Assembly: GCF_905475395.1 (NCBI RefSeq)
Contig: NC_058338.1
Coordinates: 96,519,435 to 96,583,434, forward strand
Source: Chrysoperla carnea
Taxonomy: Eukaryota; Arthropoda; Insecta; Neuroptera; Chrysopidae
Reading direction: 5' to 3'
DNA: 64,000 nt
In this document: positions 21,101 to 49,024 of the stretch, piece by piece
Position numbering within the stretch: position 1 is the stretch's first letter
Layout: every line of letters begins with the position of its first letter
Position numbers and translations under genes: made by a program
Notes under the pieces: model-generated
What the model saw: the letters and a program-made list of their open reading frames with translations, nothing else
Database searches by the model: none
What the model was told of the DNA's origin: nothing

Positions 21101-23951
21101 GATAGTGACATCTTTTAGTTAAATCGTTCAATACTATGATAAGTTCCGATCCCATGTTCATATGATTGATTCAAATACGTTAGAATACTACTCTGATTCA
21201 ATTCTTGCTAGTATGGTGTATGTTTTTATCGTCTTGGAAACTATATTCATAGATTATAGAAATGCTCGCTCGGAGATTCAATCTTCAAATCCCTATTCCT
21301 GCTTAAAATAGACAAATAATTACCACATTGAGTACAATGATATGGTTTTTCTCCTGTATGAGTTCGGACATGAACAATATAATTAGTTTTATCTGAAAAT
21401 ACTTTTCCACAAAGCGTACATAAATGACGTTTATCTCCATGAGTCTAAAAAATTAATTCCAATCAATAAACCAGTGGAAAATTCCATGTTTATAACTATA
21501 TTTACACTTAAATGACGATTACACGCTCGTACAGTTTTAAATCCTTTGCCACAAATCATACACACCGAATGTTCAAGTACATGTTTTTTTAAAGTTGTTT
21601 TACATCCACAAACTTGTTTACATATTTTACAACGAATTACTTCTGGTGAATGATTTCTTACATTTTTAATAAACTCAAAAGTTTTATCACAATACATACA
21701 TTTCACTATTCTTGAATGACCTATTTTTTGATGTTTATAAAATTCGACTTTTAACTTAAATTCTATGTCACATTCTGTACATTTATAATTTTGTATTGTG
21801 CTGTAGCTATTATCATCATTTGATTCTCTACTCGCAGTTTTGTTTAGTTCTTCTTTAACAGAAATGAATTCTTTTTTGATAACTTCACTTGGAGATGCTT
21901 CGTCTGAATTACAAAAATTATACGAATCATCTTCATTTTTAAAATCATCATCTTCGTCATTGGAATTTTCAGTTTTTATGTTTGTTTGTGCGTTTGCAAT
22001 AATTTGTTTTAACAAATTTTCAGTTGATAAATATTGAATTTTAAATTTATAAGATTGTTCCAAATAATTTAAACATTCTAGACAGATATTTTTGGGTAAC
22101 GAATCATCTATGGATATCTATAAAATTAATTACACATTTCTGTTTAAACTAAAATTAGACATTGAGTTTGAGCGTCAAATTAGGTCACGTGGTCAGTTTA
22201 GGTCGTGCTGCCACCTGGGAAACAAAATTAGTAGCGTCACAACGTAATGGACAATCTTACTAAGCAAGACTCTATCGATTTTAATTGGAGCCATTTTTAT
22301 AGATCAATTTATAGACATAGAATATTATACAGATGTACGGCTTCGCCATAATTATGATTGTTAATTATATGTTATTGATTATCTACGATTAAATAATTTA
22401 GGTTGGCTTTATTTGGATATATGGCATGTTTTTGCTTTATGTTTTGATAATCGAAATTTTTTTTGAAAATCAAATAAAATCCCTTTTAATAGAAAATAAT
22501 AATAGTAATATCAAAAGTATTTTTAAAAACACAAACAAAACACGCAAAAGTCAAAATTATAAAATTTATTTAAAAAATACACAACGCGATTAAATTACAA
22601 AATTTAAAAGAAAAAACATTTATCAGAAAATTTCAAATATCAACAACACAGGAGAGCAATAATTTTAAATAACGAAAGGGATTAGCTGTCAAAACTGAAA
22701 AGCACGCTTTAAACGCAATAATACAAAATTTCTACAAAATAAATAAATATATCAACGCATTCTACAATCGTTCTATAATCTTTTTATTCAATGAAAATGA
22801 TCAGCTGGGTGACCTAATGAAAAGTTCATTTTTACTATCGCGGCGCTGATATCTTAAAAATATATTCGGATAGTTTTATTATTCTGAGGACTGATTTTAA
22901 CAGTACTGGCTAAATAAATTTATATTCAATTATCGAATAGATATAAAAATTTAAAATATTGCATAAAATTTAAATTAAAAACATAGGAACTCTCCGAAGT
23001 TTACCATATCTGCTATTTTATCATTGCTATGTATTTTATTAAAAATAAATTTAGAGAATTACTTTTAGTACCTATGTATATCTCGAAATATAGACCTGCA
23101 ATACTAATAAACTTTTGTCGCTCAATTTTACAATTTGACACTATCGCTGGACATAACTCTATTTCTTCAACTAGGTGGAACCCTAATTTGACGCTCAAAG
23201 CCAGCTCAAGCGTCATCGTGAGGTTAATATTTAATCCAATTAATCTACGGAAGGCCAATGATAAATTTGACAAAATTGCTATCAAAAAATTAAAAATATA
23301 TTGTTATAGAAGGAAACAAGCCAAGAAACATAGCGTTTTATATTTACGGCTAAGCAATGGCTAAGTTAACCGAAATAATTCGCTAGTCAAAAGAACGGTT
23401 TCCTTGCGATTAAAAAAAAGTTGACGTACAATGCAAAAAATTTAAATTGGAAAGTTCTAGATCTCAAACTTATCCATTGACGTATAGTAAGTCCGATTTG
23501 GATATGTAGGTGCCGACTTACCATACGTATTTTTAATGGCAAGGAAATTGTTTTTTTTTACTTTAGCGAATTATTTCGGTTAACTTAGTCATTGATTAGC
23601 CGTAACAAAAAACGCTATGTTTCTTGGCTTGTTTCCTTCTATAACAACGTATTTTTTGTTTTCTGATAGCAATTTTCTCATCCGTTTCATAGATTAATTG
23701 GATTAATTATCGTTTTAGTTTGTATCTATTTCCATTATCGTTTTAATTTGTATATAATGTAAACAAAGTAAATGTGTATATTTGTAACTTACTTGTACTG
23801 AAGCACATTCTTCTAACATTTCCCTGTATGTTTTTATTAAATTTGGAAGTATTGAATTCTCAAACATTGAAATCATTTTCTCTTTTTTACCCAAACAAAT
23901 TCTACAAACAATTTCAAAGTCATTTACTCCAATATCTGTGTTATCCATCAT
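17983..23951 (-). CDS. ZAD-C2H2 zinc-finger gene C (five exons, intact)
   Basis: This is a predicted nuclear DNA-binding protein of 433 residues. The coding sequence joins 23951-23793, 22117-21506, 21444-21324, 19654-19430 and 18167-17983, with the same phases as gene B. It starts [12 protein letters not shown]; the second Met may also serve as start. ZAD Cys are 16, 19, 65 and 68. The acidic linker holds VKEE. Fingers: YKCTEC, the atypical VKCMYC finger, CKICKQ, CMICGK with His completed in exon 3 (RHLS|TH), HLCTLC, the split YHCTQC|DARF finger, FECDVC, YTCDIC, CICTFC and FSCSRC. The last exon ends HSFELPD. The final linker is TGEKP. This is the most compact gene of the cluster. Its exon 1 and exon 2 sequences ([13 protein letters not shown]) group it with D. 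An AATAAA lies about 90 bases after the stop. The target is unknown. Confidence 0.88.
18231..19406. mobile_element. Inverted-end element in gene C intron 4
   Basis: AACCAGTAAC and the following GTCAAATCCGGTAGTTCTG pair with AGAACTACCGAATTTGAC and GGTTACTGG at the right end. The interior shows no ORF. Its right end lies 23 bases from exon 4. Confidence 0.7.
19430..19654 (-). CDS. Gene C exon 4 (rest of finger 6, fingers 7-8)
   Basis: This is 225 bases, phase 1 to 1. It reads [23 protein letters not shown] and YTCDIC, and ends within HTG at a GTAAAA donor. Confidence 0.88.
19938..21101. mobile_element. FB1 foldback, partial copy with repeat X inside
   Basis: The left arm (CCGGTGGAAATATTTTCTAC onward, to about 20280) matches the arm at 39031. 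A reversed terminus (ATATTTCCACCAGTG) closes it at 21101. It is in intron 3 of gene C. Confidence 0.6.
20401..20960 (+). repeat. Interspersed repeat X, copy 3
   Basis: Same element as 6567-7132, in intron 3 of gene C. Confidence 0.87.
21324..21444 (-). CDS. Gene C exon 3 (finger 5 and Cys pair of finger 6)
   Basis: This is 121 bases between TTTTTTAG and GTAATT. It reads [12 protein letters not shown], then [11 protein letters not shown]. Confidence 0.88.
21506..22117 (-). CDS. Gene C exon 2 (ZAD C-terminal half, linker, fingers 1-4)
   Basis: The acceptor TTTTATAG is followed by [15 protein letters not shown]. There are 204 open codons, ending RHLS at a GTAAAT donor, phase 0. Confidence 0.87.
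22157..23215. mobile_element. Inverted-end element T2 in gene C intron 1, shared with gene D
   Basis: The ends TTTGAGCGTCAAATTAGG and CCTAATTTGACGCTCAAAG are inverted. The same ends and matching interior tracts (AACAGTACTGGCTAAATAAA) are at 41144-44450 in intron 1 of gene D. Confidence 0.75.
23278..23670. mobile_element. Palindromic MITE in gene C intron 1
   Basis: GCTATCAAAAAATTAAAAAT through AGGAAACAAGCCAAGAAACA pairs with the reversed copy at 23570-23670. It is absent from the matching place in gene D. Confidence 0.85.
23793..23951 (-). CDS. Gene C exon 1 (ZAD N-terminal half)
   Basis: Fifty-three codons with VCRIC, ending ECASVQ at CAA|GTAAGT, phase 0. Confidence 0.88.
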
Positions 23952-24110
23952 TGTAAATAAATTTATTTAGTTTAAACAGTCGGATAATTAAAGTCATCAC
24001 AAATAACTAATTTCTATAAATTTATTAATTAAGTAGGTTATTTAATCACATTAATATACAAAATTTACTTAATAGCACAAGAGAATTACATAAAATATCA
24101 TGGTAATAAA

Positions 24111-24752
24111 GAAAAAATTGATGAATCTTTGAATTTTTTCAGTTGTTTATTAGATTGTAAAAATAAGTCGACCACTTAGGGGCGTACCTAACCCTCTTTT
24201 TGGGGAGTAGTTGAGGGTTTTAGAGTTTTTTAAGAAAACAAAAACCATGCATAAAATAAAAAAAGGCCAATTAAAAGTTCTAGCTGAAGTATTTGTGCAG
24301 ATTTTTTTCAGGTTAATTTCAATTAGTCGTTTTGTGAAACATTCTAGAAAATAAAAAAAAATCCAGAAAATACTTTTCGAAATTAATTTTTTTATAAGGA
24401 ATAACTTTTACATTTAAACTTTTGTTCTATCTCTAACGGTTTACAATATGCATACTTTTTCATTTGATTGAATGAGCAAAAATATTCCATTTTAAAATTG
24501 CCATTGCCAAAAAAACGAAAATGTGCACAAATATCTCAGCTAGAACTTTTAATTAAATTTTATTTTTTATTTGATTCATAGTTTTTTTTAGTAATTTAAA
24601 AAACTGACTGAAACTCCCAAATACACCCCCCCCCCTCCCCAAAAAAAGGGAGTAAGGTACGCCCCTGAGAGGACGCTGACTTTTTTTACGTAGATTTTTT
24701 ACAATCTAATAAACAATTGTGGAAAATTTCAAAAATGCATTAATTTTTTCCT
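24111..24752. mobile_element. Foldback element between genes C and D
   Basis: The ends AGTTGTTTATTAGATTGTAA and TTACAATCTAATAAACAATT are inverted. Further in, GGGGCGTACCTAAC pairs with GTAAGGTACGCCCC. The interior 24240-24610 shares a tract (GTTCTAGCTGAAGTATTTGT) with 32790-33350 and a piece of repeat X. Confidence 0.8.
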
Positions 24753-25532
24753 TTTAGATATTTTGTTTCATTGTACTATAACTATTTTACGCAATTAAAA
24801 TATACCAGTTTATGCCTCTCTTCTAAATCGTTCTCTTTGATCGCTTAATCGAAAGTTTTATAAGTTGGATTCTTATGTTACACTATTTTCCCCACATTTG
24901 ATTCATTGTTATTGAAATTTAAGTTTTCGAACACATGAAATATTTAAAAGGACGGAAAGGGAAACTACTCAAAATACATTCTTGACAGTAATTGCACCTA
25001 CTTATAAATTCTAAACCTCATCTCTCGTTTTAAAGTTGCAAAACCTTCGAAACATAATATTTCGAATTTAAAAAAGGGGCTTGGGAAGGGACACAAAACC
25101 TTAAATAAATTAAAACATTTATTATATTTATGAATTATTACTATTTTATTATAATATTTAAAACTAACAAATACTTAAGTTGAAAATTAAATATTTTGAA
25201 TGTACATAAAAAATGCGCGGAAATATTTAACTCCTTGAAATTTTTTTTACGACTATCGCTTTGAATTGTATTCATGAAAAGTGCAAGTTTCCGATCAATT
25301 TCAATTATTGTATTCTTTCTTTTTCTTCAATAAAACTCTTTACATTAAAAAACTGTGCTTTGGATCAAAATTTATACAAGGGACTCGATTGTAACACATC
25401 TTACCTGTTAATTTTAATTATTTTGATTTTTTTTACTTGAGCTTCCGGGAGAAAATAAATAGAAATATAGTAAAGTCGCTGTCTGATTGTACTATTTTGG
25501 CGGCTCGATTATGAAAGCTCTTCTTATCTGTT
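24753..25532. other. Spacer without recognised features
   Basis: AT-rich; no ORF of note and no repeat recognised. Confidence 0.4.
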
Positions 25533-25745
25533 AAGGTAGTACGAGCACCAACGCAATTTTAGATTTAGATTTGAAATTATTTGTACCTTATTACTTATTA
25601 TTGTTGTTCACATTTAATTATGCACACAATATTTACATCATGGTCTGTTTGACTAATTTTGATATATAATATGTTACATTCAATCGTAAACTAATTTGAC
25701 AAATACTTGTCTAGTAATCTTAATTAAAGAGAATTGAAAAAAATA

Positions 25746-25817
25746 CACTCGAACCAGGACTCGAACCCGGACTTCTTGGATTCATGTCAAGCGCCCTACC
25801 AATTAGGCTATTCGAGT
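25746..25817 (-). tRNA. tRNA-like sequence, copy 1 (minus)
   Basis: This is a 72-base cloverleaf: acceptor ACTCGAA pairs perfectly with TTCGAGT, D stem GCCT with GGGC, T stem CCGGG with CCTGG. Box A (TAGCCTAATTGG) and box B (GGTTCGAGTCC) match the pol III consensus. The anticodon loop CATGAAT has A instead of U at position 33, and the last stem pair is A/C. By position the anticodon is UGA, but the short variable arm does not fit tRNA-Ser. It is either a decayed tRNA or a tRNA-like RNA; isotype uncertain. Confidence 0.6.
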
Positions 25818-26198
25818 TCTAGACACGAATGCAATTTTTTCAACTCAATGAATTTTTTTTACTTTGTTATCCACTTTATTTATTATTATTACTTATTATT
25901 GTTGTTCACATTTAATTATGCACACAATATTTACATCATGGTCTGTTTGACTAATTTTGATATATAATATGTTACATTCAATCGTAAACTAATTTGACAA
26001 ATACTTGTCTAGTAATCTTAATTAAAGAGAATTGAAAAAAATATTCATATTATATATCAAAATTAGTCAAACAGACCATGATGTAAATATTGTGTGCATA
26101 ATTAAATGTGAACAACAATAATAAGTAATAATAATAAATAAAGTGGATAACAAAGTAAAAAAATTCATTGAGTTGAAAAAATTGCATTCGTGTCTAGA

Positions 26199-26270
26199 AC
26201 TCGAATAGCCTAATTGGTAGGGCGCTTGACATGAATCCAAGAAGTCCGGGTTCGAGTCCTGGTTCGAGTG
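26199..26270 (+). tRNA. tRNA-like sequence, copy 2
   Basis: Identical to copy 1 and followed by TATTTTTT. It is the first unit to the right of the inversion point. Confidence 0.6.
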
Positions 26271-26494
26271 TATTTTTTCAATTCTCTTTAATTAAGATTA
26301 CTAGACAAGTATTTGTCAAATTAGTTTACGATTGAATGTAACATATTATATATCAAAATTAGTCAAACAGACCATGATGTAAATATTGTGTGCATAATTA
26401 AATGTGAACAACAATAATAAGTAATAATAATAAATAAAGTGGATAACAAAGTAAAAAAATTCATTGAGTTGAAAAAATTGCATTCGTGTCTAGA

Positions 26495-26566
26495 ACTCGA
26501 ATAGCCTAATTGGTAGGGCGCTTGACATGAATCCAAGAAGTCCGGGTTCGAGTCCTGGTTCGAGTG
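26495..26566 (+). tRNA. tRNA-like sequence, copy 3
   Basis: Identical cloverleaf 296 bases after copy 2, followed by a seven-T run. Confidence 0.6.
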
Positions 26567-26791
26567 TATTTTTTTCAATTCTCTTTAATTAAGATTACTA
26601 GACAAGTATTTGTCAAATTAGTTTACGATTGAATGTAACATATTATATATCAAAATTAGTCAAACAGACCATGATGTAAATATTGTGTGCATAATTAAAT
26701 GTGAACAACAATAATAAGTAATAATAATAAATAAAGTGGATAACAAAGTAAAAAAATTCATTGAGTTGAAAAAATTGCATTCGTGTCTAGA

Positions 26792-26863
26792 ACTCGAATA
26801 GCCTAATTGGTAGGGCGCTTGACATGAATCCAAGAAGTCCGGGTTCGAGTCCTGGTTCGAGTG
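26792..26863 (+). tRNA. tRNA-like sequence, copy 4
   Basis: Identical cloverleaf 297 bases after copy 3, followed by a seven-T run. Confidence 0.6.
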
Positions 26864-27088
26864 TATTTTTTTCAATTCTCTTTAATTAAGATTACTAGAC
26901 AAGTATTTGTCAAATTAGTTTACGATTGAATGTAACATATTATATATCAAAATTAGTCAAACAGACCATGATGTAAATATTGTGTGCATAATTAAATGTG
27001 AACAACAATAATAAGTAATAATAATAAATAAAGTGGATAACAAAGTAAAAAAATTCATTGAGTTGAAAAAATTGCATTCGTGTCTAGA

Positions 27089-27160
27089 ACTCGAATAGCC
27101 TAATTGGTAGGGCGCTTGACATGAATCCAAGAAGTCCGGGTTCGAGTCCTGGTTCGAGTG
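27089..27160 (+). tRNA. tRNA-like sequence, copy 5
   Basis: Identical cloverleaf 297 bases after copy 4. The unit breaks off 20 bases downstream at the array edge. Confidence 0.6.
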
Positions 27161-27444
27161 TATTTTTTTCAATTCTCTTTAATTATTTGTACCTTATTTT
27201 CAACTTTGATGATGAATTTTGTTCTAGTTTCATGAAAGTAGACGAAAAATAAGAATAAATTTTTTCGATATGTGGCTTGGTTTTCGAAATATCGAAAGCT
27301 TAATAATAATTAAACTAAATTTTCGATATTTTGAAAATTACTCCAGGTATCAAACAACTTTATTCTTACTTTTCGTTTTATATTGTCAAGTATACTTTAC
27401 TCCTAAAATTTTCAGTATTGATTTAGTCTTAGTCCAACTTCATG

Positions 27445-27951
27445 TAAAAAACAAACAATTGACTGAGTTAATTGTTGAAATACCATGCATAGTGTTGATT
27501 ACTCATCACATCACATTGCACATACATATACAATTTATATAATACATACTATACAATTTACGCCTAATTTGCCCCGTCACGGGTAAACAGTGATGTTTAT
27601 AAAAAAATGTTACAAACAAAAGTTGCTTATTTTCATTTCAACTTTTGTTCTATCATTAACGGTTTACAAGATAATAGGTCAAGACCCAATTGACTTATGT
27701 TGCTCATTTACGAACTCTACCTCACTTTTTACGTCCTGAGTACGCTGTAAAAATTTCAACTTGATATCTTTTTTCGTTTTTGAGTTATCGTGCCCACAGA
27801 CGGACGGACGGACAACCGGAAATGGGCTAATTAGGTGATTTTATAAACACCTATACCAAAATTTTGTTGTAGCATCAATATTTTTAAGCGTTACAAACTT
27901 GGGACTAAACTTAGTATACCTTGCATATTACATATATGCATGGTATAAAAA
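27445..27951 (-). repeat. Interspersed repeat X, copy 4 (reverse)
   Basis: Reverse complement of 6567-7132, from AAACAAACAATTGACTGAGT to the end TGCATGGTATAAAA. Confidence 0.87.
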
Positions 27952-28233
27952 CGATTTTTACTAAAAATTGTCTTGGTGCTCGTTCATCCTTAATATAAAT
28001 TATTTTGGTACTTGAACTTCCGGAAAAAAATAAATAAAAATATATTTTTTGAAGATTCGCTAACCCGAAAAATCTATGGGTGACTGATCGCACTGGTTTT
28101 GAAAACATATATAACATTGATTCCTGAAGTATATAAGTCAACTAGCAGAGAATTCGTCTCCACTTAATCCTTGTTCTAAGATAATGTTTACCTTTTAACA
28201 AGTTCATTATTAAAAAAGCAACGACCAGTCAGA

Positions 28234-44704
<16,471 letters not shown>

Positions 44705-45482
44705 CTTTACAAACGACCTTATTTAAGTATTGAATAGTTATCACAATAGGTGCGTACAGGTAAAGTAGCTACGTATTGTGTATTGAATTCAAAAGTATAC
44801 GAGATGGTTAATTGTAGCCATTTTTATTTTTTACTTAACACGGGACATCAAAATTTCGACGATGATGGTAGTAGCACAAAGAAAAACTAATTTTATATGA
44901 TAAGAACAGATTACCGAGATTTTTTTGTATCAACGGATAATCTCAGACGCTGTCTGTTGATATTCATATAATTGAAATTGCGCCATCGCAACTTCAGAAC
45001 TTGAAGAACCATTATTCAAAAAAAAAATTTCACACAGAAGAACCCGAATCATTTACAATAATATTTGATTCGGTGTTATAATTAGAGTAATTACACTATC
45101 CCCAAAAAAAGCCCATTGGCGGAGAGCATAGTAAGTGGAGTGGGCAGTTAAATTGACTGCTTCCTTCTTTTTTTGGACTTTTTTTTTACCTTATAAAATT
45201 TGCAATAAATCCTTTTATTTAAAATATGATTAATTTTCAATTTTTTACTTGAAAATGTTATAGGAAATGTCAAAATAAAATTATTGAAAAATAATAATTA
45301 AACTTGTTTGTTTAGATAAATTGTGAAAATAAGAGACGAAATTACATAAATAATATTTTTTAAATGTAAATTAACATAATTACTTATTTAAATTTGTTAC
45401 ATTACATATTATTAAATTTTCAATGTAAAGCTTATGTGCGATGCATAGACTTATACTTGCATCTATACAATTATATTAATAA
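44705..45482. other. Upstream region of gene D
   Basis: No gene or recognised repeat. It should hold the gene D promoter, but I see no reliable core element. Confidence 0.4.
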
Positions 45483-46300
45483 CAAGTGAAAACAAACATT
45501 TGAATGAGTTAGTTGTTGAAATACCATGCATAGACCAAATAGTTTATATACATAGATAACGCGAGGGATCTGCTAGCCTGTAAGTGGATGCGATATGATG
45601 AATGAGAGAGAAGGTTGCGAGTGAGTTCCCCTGTGTCCTTGCCATAGTCATATGTCTTAATCATATGATGCAAAGATATTTTGCAGCTGCTATTACATTT
45701 GTTTTGTACAAAGAGGTTATGCTACAGTTTTGTATTATTTTTTCTTAAAAATGAAAAGTTTTTTTAAACATTTCTTTTTTTTTAAATAACTTTTAATGTA
45801 TTAAAACAATATGTACCCAATGACATATAGATTAGACAAGGACACAGGGGAACTCATTGGCAGTCTCCTCTTTCATCCATACTATATAATACATACTATA
45901 TAATGTTATAACCTTATTTGCGCCCTCACGGGTAAACAGTGATGTTTGGGAAAAAATTTTTCAAACAAAAATTTTTTTATATTTTTATAAGAAACACTTT
46001 TTAGATTTAAACTTTTGTTCTATCTCTAGCGTTTACAAGATGGGTCTTGACCTACGTTGTTAATTTATGAATTCATTTTTTACGTTCTGAGCACGCTATA
46101 AAAATTTCAGATTGGTATCTCTTTTCGTTTTTGAGTTATTGTGTTAATGGACGGACAGACAGACAACCGGAAATGGACTATTTAGGTGATTTTATAAACA
46201 CTTATCAAAATTTTGTTCATAGCATCAATATTTTTGCGTTACTAACTTGGGACTAAACTTAGTATACCTTCATATATTTGATATATACATGATATAAAAA
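45483..46300 (-). repeat. Interspersed repeat X, copy 5 (reverse), interrupted
   Basis: Reverse complement of repeat X, broken by an inverted-end insertion at about 45540-45886 (ends ...GAGTTCCCCTGTGTCCTTG and CAAGGACACAGGGGAACTC). Confidence 0.82.
45590..45886. mobile_element. Foldback MITE nested in repeat X copy 5
   Basis: GAGTTCCCCTGTGTCCTTG at about 45622 is inverted at about 45837-45855; flanking GAATGAGAGAGAAGG/CCTCTTTCATCC also pair. Confidence 0.75.
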
Positions 46301-47019
46301 GTACCTTACATATATGCGGAAATATGAATATTGTCACGTGGTTAAAATTTAATAAATAAAAAGGATAAAAAATTTATATATTGAAACACCTTTTATTTTC
46401 ATGAATTATTTACATTTTACTACAATATTTGAAACAAAACTTTTAGAACATGGCCAATTTTTTGAAATAGTTTTAATTAAAAAAGTTATTTATCGTAAGT
46501 TAAAAAACGTATCTCATGGGGACTGGCCCTTATAGCAAGACGCTAAATGTGCTAGAAGCTTTTGAGGTTCTCTCACTGTTGTCACAATACGACACCGAAG
46601 CACCGTGAAGTATTTATATCAAATTTCTATCCAAAATATAATGAAGGGATTTTTATGCTCCAAATTGATTAAAAAGACTATTTAGATGTAACAGTACCTT
46701 TTATTTGGCAATAATTAAAAAAAAAATGTTTGGTCATATTCGTCTTCAAACTCAATTAATTCATTTTCTTCTTCAATTTTTTTAATTTCTTTTGCTTCTG
46801 AGTCACTTTTTATCTTATTTATGCTTGTTTTGTTTCCACGTAACGTGATTCTGGAATTATAAATTGCAAAGTTTCACTAGGAACTGCTTCCTCATTTTTT
46901 GGACTTTTGCCTTAAGCTATCTTAATCCATCCTTGTCTTAGTCTTAAAAAGAAAAGGCGCAAGATCGCGCAATTTTTTTTTTTCATAAACATATTATAGA
47001 ATACTTTAAACTTTGTCTC
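46301..47019. other. Spacer with a short coding-like acidic tract on the minus strand
   Basis: The reverse strand around 46725-46930 reads KSPKNEEAVPSETLQFIIP in one frame and EAKEIKKIEEENELIEFEDE in another. It looks like an eroded coding piece of unknown origin. Confidence 0.25.
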
Positions 47020-47760
47020 GTTACACAAAATTTTTGCCCGACAAAACTTGACACAAAGACCGTTGTAATTTATACCGACGGATCTAAGTTAGAGAGGAGG
47101 GTAGGTTGTGGGATCTTCTCTGAAAATCTCAATCTGCTTCTATCATTTCGGCTACTGGATCACTGTAGCGTGTGTCAAGCCGAAGTGATGGCTATTCACC
47201 AGGTATGTAAATGTATAAGACTGAACACTCCCAGTTGTAGTGATATTACTATCTTAGCCGACAGCCAAGCAGCCCTTAAATCCTTCAGCTCCGTCTATCT
47301 AAGCTCAAAGGTAGCATAGGACTGCCGTGCGTCCTTTATTGAACTGACAGAACAAATAAATGTAAACTTGGTATGGGTACCGAGACACAGAGACATTCCA
47401 GAAATGGCACAATGCCGTCGGACACAAGCATCAATAAACATCCGAGAATTCCGTTCCCGAATTGCAGGCTGCTCCTTAAATAGGATATCTTTAAAAGGGC
47501 CTATCTTAAATGGAGGGAAGAGCGTACTTGTGGTACTACAAGACAGATATGGTCTGAGTACAATCGTATGCGTTCCGAAGATGTTATATCCCTTCCAAGG
47601 GCCTGTGTTAGCAAAGTTGTTGCGGCTATTACAGGACACTGGTTGAGCGGCAGGGTTGCTGAACACCTGGGCCTGACAGTGTATCACGACTACTGCAGGA
47701 GTTACTACTACAGCGGGAAGGAAGAGGTCGACTTACTTGAGCCAGCGTCTCTTTGGTGAC
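47020..47760 (+). mobile_element. LINE 3' fragment with RNase H domain
   Basis: The frame starting about 47043 reads VVIYTDGSKLE, AEVMAIHQVC, ADSQAALKSF and VWVPRHRDI: RNase H motifs of LOA/R1-type LINEs. A stop near 47321 and frame changes break it. The C-terminal region (TGHWLSGRVAEHLGL, YHDYCRSY) follows. It could be the missing 3' end of the same family as 29008-31310. Confidence 0.82.
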
Positions 47761-48649
47761 CTCTCCAACCTAAAGTCCGCCAACCAAAGTACCTTTTTTT
47801 AACAGCAAATATGCATCATTAAAATTAAATACTAGTAAATAAAGCTCAAACCTTTTAATTCGATATCCAATATAAATTTTTATTTAATTACTCTAACAAA
47901 CACAGTAAACATAAATTGAATTACACGGTAAATCAAGAGCGACAAGAATAATTACATGCATTCGTAAGAGCAAGTAGATTGCGGGTTACGAAACAGGCGG
48001 CGGCGAGGTTGAAATAACTTAAGTGGTCTATTTGTGATGGAGTGGTTATCTTTTGTATAACCCATAGACAATAAGACTCATTGTACTAAATTAATAACTA
48101 AACAAAATATTATCTTATCAGTTAATTATTATATGTGGACCACCCTTAAGTATTACATTGTATTAAATAATTATTTCTTTCAAGGTCACACGTATGACAA
48201 TAAAATTATTATTATAAATTAAAGTTTTCTAAAATGTAATTCCAAGAATATGCATAAAAGGTCAGTAATTAATTAAGTTATCAAAATTCAATTCACAGAA
48301 ATTGACAAACTTTTATGACTATTCTTTGAAATCAAAATTAATTAAAAATATTGTAATAATAATTAAAAGCCTAAATCAGCACATTTAATATTTTATCACA
48401 GGATGTTGATAATAGGTTAAAAATATGCTAAAATCATTATTGTAAATATTATTCAAATTAATAAAATTCATCAAATTAAAATTTATTCAAAGTATTATTA
48501 TTTTCATCGACTTATTAAAAGTGAAATAACTAAATCTACAACGAACACCAAAATCATTATTAATTCTACCCATGAAGAAAACTATCATACGATCTACGTA
48601 TAACGAAAAACAACATCAAGTGAAAGAATCATCTATTATTGACTTAGAG
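47761..48649. repeat. Spacer with a SINE-like body fragment
   Basis: 47971-48160 resembles the SINE at 9727-10023 (GATTGCGGGTTACGAAACAG; TGTGGACCACCC). The rest is AT-rich, possibly remains of the dead gypsy 5' LTR. Confidence 0.4.
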
Positions 48650-49024
48650 TCGCTCGATGTCAATTGTCGAGTGTAAACAATTCATTGACTGGTGACAGCG
48701 AAAGTTTTACAACGCAAGAACCAAAAGCCCTTTTGGTATATTTGGATCATCTTCGGGATATATCAGAAACAATTTTTGGTGACAGCGGTGGGATGCACGA
48801 AAGAAATTATTGGAAATCACGCAACAAATAAAATTTCAACTGCAACAAGGAATATCCACTGGATTGAGGTGAAACCGAACAAACACATATCTGAAACGTC
48901 ACTCCCCTATCACCGGACTTCCTCCACACGCACAACTACAATTACAGAATCACATCACCCAAGTGGAACGTCATGGGACACATTAAAGACCAAGTTATAA
49001 CAAATATATGGTGATAAGACTAAT

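Larger units (their letters stand above)
25593..27180. repeat. Inverted tandem array of ~297 bp units, each with a tRNA-like gene
   Basis: The right side holds four plus-oriented tRNA-like units spaced 296, 297 and 297 bases. The left side holds one complete minus-oriented tRNA-like unit plus partial ones. Orientation flips at about 26043. Units look identical on direct reading, except a T-run of six instead of seven in the first plus unit. Each unit comprises an AT-rich spacer, the tRNA-like sequence, a T-run and a tail. The array is flanked by up to 18 bases of direct repeat (25575-25592 and 27181-27198), though some terminal bases could belong to the unit. It interrupts a MITE (25533-27991). 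The near identity implies very recent amplification; an assembly artefact in copy number is possible. Confidence 0.85.
25533..27991. mobile_element. MITE M2, second copy, split by the tRNA-like array and by repeat X
   Basis: The left end AAGGTAGTACGAGCACCAAC at 25533 and right end TTGGTGCTCGTTCATCCTT at 27973-27991 match 2417-3010. The array (25593-27180) and repeat X copy 4 (27445-27951) account for the extra length. Confidence 0.78.

Noticed and set aside
23013-23364. Overlapping ORFs of 90 and 111 codons in gene C intron 1
   Set aside because: They lie in the end of element T2 and an adjacent palindrome, on both strands, with no recognisable domain.
25734-27172. Repeated ORFs MKKIHSNQDSNPDFLD on both strands
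   Set aside because: They run antisense through the tRNA-like units; the repeat, not a peptide, explains them.
25593-27180. Array as a CRISPR locus
   Set aside because: Units are ~297 bp, head to head, without short spacers, in a eukaryotic genome.
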